14,578 bases of DNA. It comes from DASWRT01 sp036403035 (GTDB lineage: Bacteria > Pseudomonadota > Alphaproteobacteria > ATCC43930 > CGMCC-115725). How positions within the stretch are numbered: position 1 is the stretch's first letter; every line of letters starts with the position of its first letter. Made by a program: the position numbers and the translations under genes. Positions 13,279-14,578 of this stretch are shown in pieces. The stretch spans positions 1 through 14,578 of the forward strand of contig DASWRT010000475.1 of the NCBI GenBank assembly GCA_036403035.1. Direction: 5' to 3'. The notes under the pieces were generated by a model, which was not told where the DNA came from, searched no databases, and was given only the letters and a program-made list of their open reading frames with translations.

Positions 13279-14578
13279 GTGGCGGCCGTAAAGCGGGCGC
13301 TCCGTCATGGCCGATCCTGACCGTCCGGGTCGCATCGGAGCGCGACGTCGTCGTCGCCCGCCAGCGCGCCCGGCAAATCGCCGCTCTCCTCGACTTCCAG
13401 ATGCAGGACCAGACGCGGATCGCGACCGCGGTCTCGGAGATCGCCCGTAACGCCTTCGCCTATGGCGGCGGCGGCAGGGTCGAGTTCGTCGCCGAAGCGT
13501 CGCCGGGGGCGCTGCTCGTCCGGGTCATCGACGGCGGCGGCGGCATCCCGCACCTCGACACGGTGTTCTCGGGACGCTACCGCTCGGCGACCGGGATGGG
13601 GCTCGGAATCCTGGGCGCCCGCCGCCTGATGGACGGATTCGACATCACGGCGCCGGCCGGCGGTGGTACGACAGTGGCCTTGCGGAAGCTGCTCCCCCGC
13701 ACTGCCGCCATTCCGTCCGCGGCGCTCGTCGCCGAGATGGCGGCCTCGCTGGCCCAGCAGGCCCCGCCTGCCGACCCGCTCGATGAACTGCGGACTCAGA
13801 ACCGCGAGCTGCTCCAGAGCCTGGAGGATCAGCGGGCGCAGCAGGAGGAGCTGCGCGCCCAGGAGCAGCTGCTCCAGCAGACCAACGCCGAGCTGGAGGA
13901 CACCAACCGCGGCGTCGTCGCGCTCTACGCCGAGCTGGATCAGAAGGCCGAGGAGTTGCGCACCGCAAGCGAGATGAAGTCGCGGTTCCTGTCGCACATG
14001 AGCCACGAATTCCGCACGCCGCTCAATTCGGTGATCGCGCTGACCCGCCTTCTGCTCGACCGCGTCGACGGGCCGCTGACCGGAGAGCAGGAGAAGCAGG
14101 TCGGCTACATCCGGAAATCGGCGCTGTCGCTCCGCGACATGGTCAACGACCTGTTGGACCTTGCGAAGGTGGAGGCCGGCAAGATCGACGTGACGCCCGG
14201 CGAGTTCACGGTGGCGGAGCTGTTCAGCGGCTTGCGCGGCGTGCTGCGGCCGCTCCTCGCCTCGGACACGATCGATCTCGTGTTCGAAGAACCGCCGGCC
14301 GGCATCCCGCCGCTGTGTACCGACGAGGCGAAGCTCGCGCAGATCCTGCGCAACCTGATCGGCAATGCGCTGAAATTCACCGAGCGTGGAGAAGTGCGCG
14401 TATCGGCGGCCCACGACGCCGCCCGTTCCCGCGTCACCTTCACCGTCCGGGATACCGGGATCGGCATCGCGCCGGAGGACCAGGATCGCGTCTTCCAGGA
14501 GTTCTCGCAGATCGCGAATCCGTTGCAGGCCCGCACCAAGGGCACCGGCCTCGGCCTGCCGCTTTCGAAAAGGCTGAC
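13275..14578 (+). CDS. Hybrid RsbT-like ATPase plus sensor histidine kinase (3' end outside window)
   Basis: There are 434 codons with no stop before the window edge. Residues ~14-140 form an RsbT-like GHKL domain: DQTRIATAVSEIARNAFAYG (N59), VIDGGGGIP (D86), ATGMGLGILGARRLMDGF. Residues ~168-235 are a Gln/Glu/Leu-rich coiled coil. A HisKA domain follows with the H-box SHMSHEFRTPLNSV (H244), then a HATPase domain with the N-box ILRNLIGNALKFTE, G1 DTGIGI (D393) and G2 GTGLGLPLS. There is no transmembrane segment or PAS domain, so it is cytoplasmic and takes its input through the RsbT-like module. It should autophosphorylate at H244 and could pass phosphate to the response regulator at 10048-10422 or to a receiver lying beyond the edge. 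Translation is coupled to the previous gene through ATGA. Having two nucleotide-binding GHKL domains of different classes in one chain is notable. Confidence 0.92.
   Translation, partial: MSGGRKAGAPSWPILTVRVASERDVVVARQRARQIAALLDFQMQDQTRIATAVSEIARNAFAYGGGGRVEFVAEASPGALLVRVIDGGGGIPHLDTVFSGRYRSATGMGLGILGARRLMDGFDITAPAGGGTTVALRKLLPRTAAIPSAALVAEMAASLAQQAPPADPLDELRTQNRELLQSLEDQRAQQEELRAQEQLLQQTNAELEDTNRGVVALYAELDQKAEELRTASEMKSRFLSHMSHEFRTPLNSVIALTRLLLDRVDGPLTGEQEKQVGYIRKSALSLRDMVNDLLDLAKVEAGKIDVTPGEFTVAELFSGLRGVLRPLLASDTIDLVFEEPPAGIPPLCTDEAKLAQILRNLIGNALKFTERGEVRVSAAHDAARSRVTFTVRDTGIGIAPEDQDRVFQEFSQIANPLQARTKGTGLGLPLSKRL

Noticed and set aside
13305..14414. Long minus-strand frame opposite the hybrid histidine kinase
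   Set aside because: The plus-strand frame encodes intact GHKL, coiled-coil and HisKA domains. The reverse frame is a shadow.
1..14578. tRNA, rRNA, riboswitch and replication-origin signals
   Set aside because: I looked for tRNA T-loop strings, rRNA cores and long conserved leader folds and saw none apart from the isolated boxA-like string. A computed scan could still find a weak one.

Overview
This is a very GC-rich, gene-dense chromosomal window from what looks like an alphaproteobacterium. The basis is codon use dominated by G/C third positions, a DUF294 plus DnaQ-type exonuclease pair, a probable hopanoid methylase, a SorAB-type sulfite dehydrogenase and short GC palindromes between genes. 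I cannot name the genus from the sequence alone.

Layout. Positions 1-1293 (+) hold the 3' end of a DUF294-type nucleotidyltransferase-like gene and a DEDDh 3'-5' exonuclease. A convergent minus-strand gene (1318-2871) encodes a B12-binding radical SAM enzyme that I read as the hopanoid C-3 methylase HpnR. A palindromic repeat pair follows, then a minus-strand membrane protein of unknown function (3106-4107). Divergent from it are a stomatin/QmcA-like SPFH protein and an NfeD partner (4264-5676). A 657-bp gap (5677-6333) contains a near-perfect 40-nt inverted repeat, a boxA-like string and an array of ACAGG motifs at 11-bp steps. It leads into an AMP-forming acyl-CoA synthetase (6334-7929), a perfect 11-bp hairpin, and sorA-sorB (8036-9651), which would oxidise sulfite in the periplasm and pass electrons to a small cytochrome c.

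The gap 9652-10047 carries a roughly 154-bp non-autonomous insertion (MITE-like). It has 17-nt terminal inverted repeats with one mismatch and an intact 10-bp target duplication, and ends 78 bp before the next operon.

The right third (10048-14578, running off the edge) is one compact operon encoding a stressosome-type partner-switching module: single-domain response regulator, RsbR-like scaffold with an RsbRD-type N-domain, RsbS, RsbT, an RsbT-like ATPase fused to a SpoIIE/PP2C phosphatase (RsbX-like), and a hybrid protein with an N-terminal RsbT-like ATPase, a coiled coil and a full HisKA-HATPase histidine kinase. By family logic, stress on RsbR/RsbS would lead RsbT to phosphorylate them. 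The released RsbT-like domains would activate the partner kinase, which could pass phosphate to the response regulator at the front of the operon. The phosphatase would reset the complex. No sigma factor, anti-sigma factor or RsbU is visible, so output by phosphorelay is the simplest reading. The unusual point is the presence of three separate RsbT-like ATPase domains in one operon.
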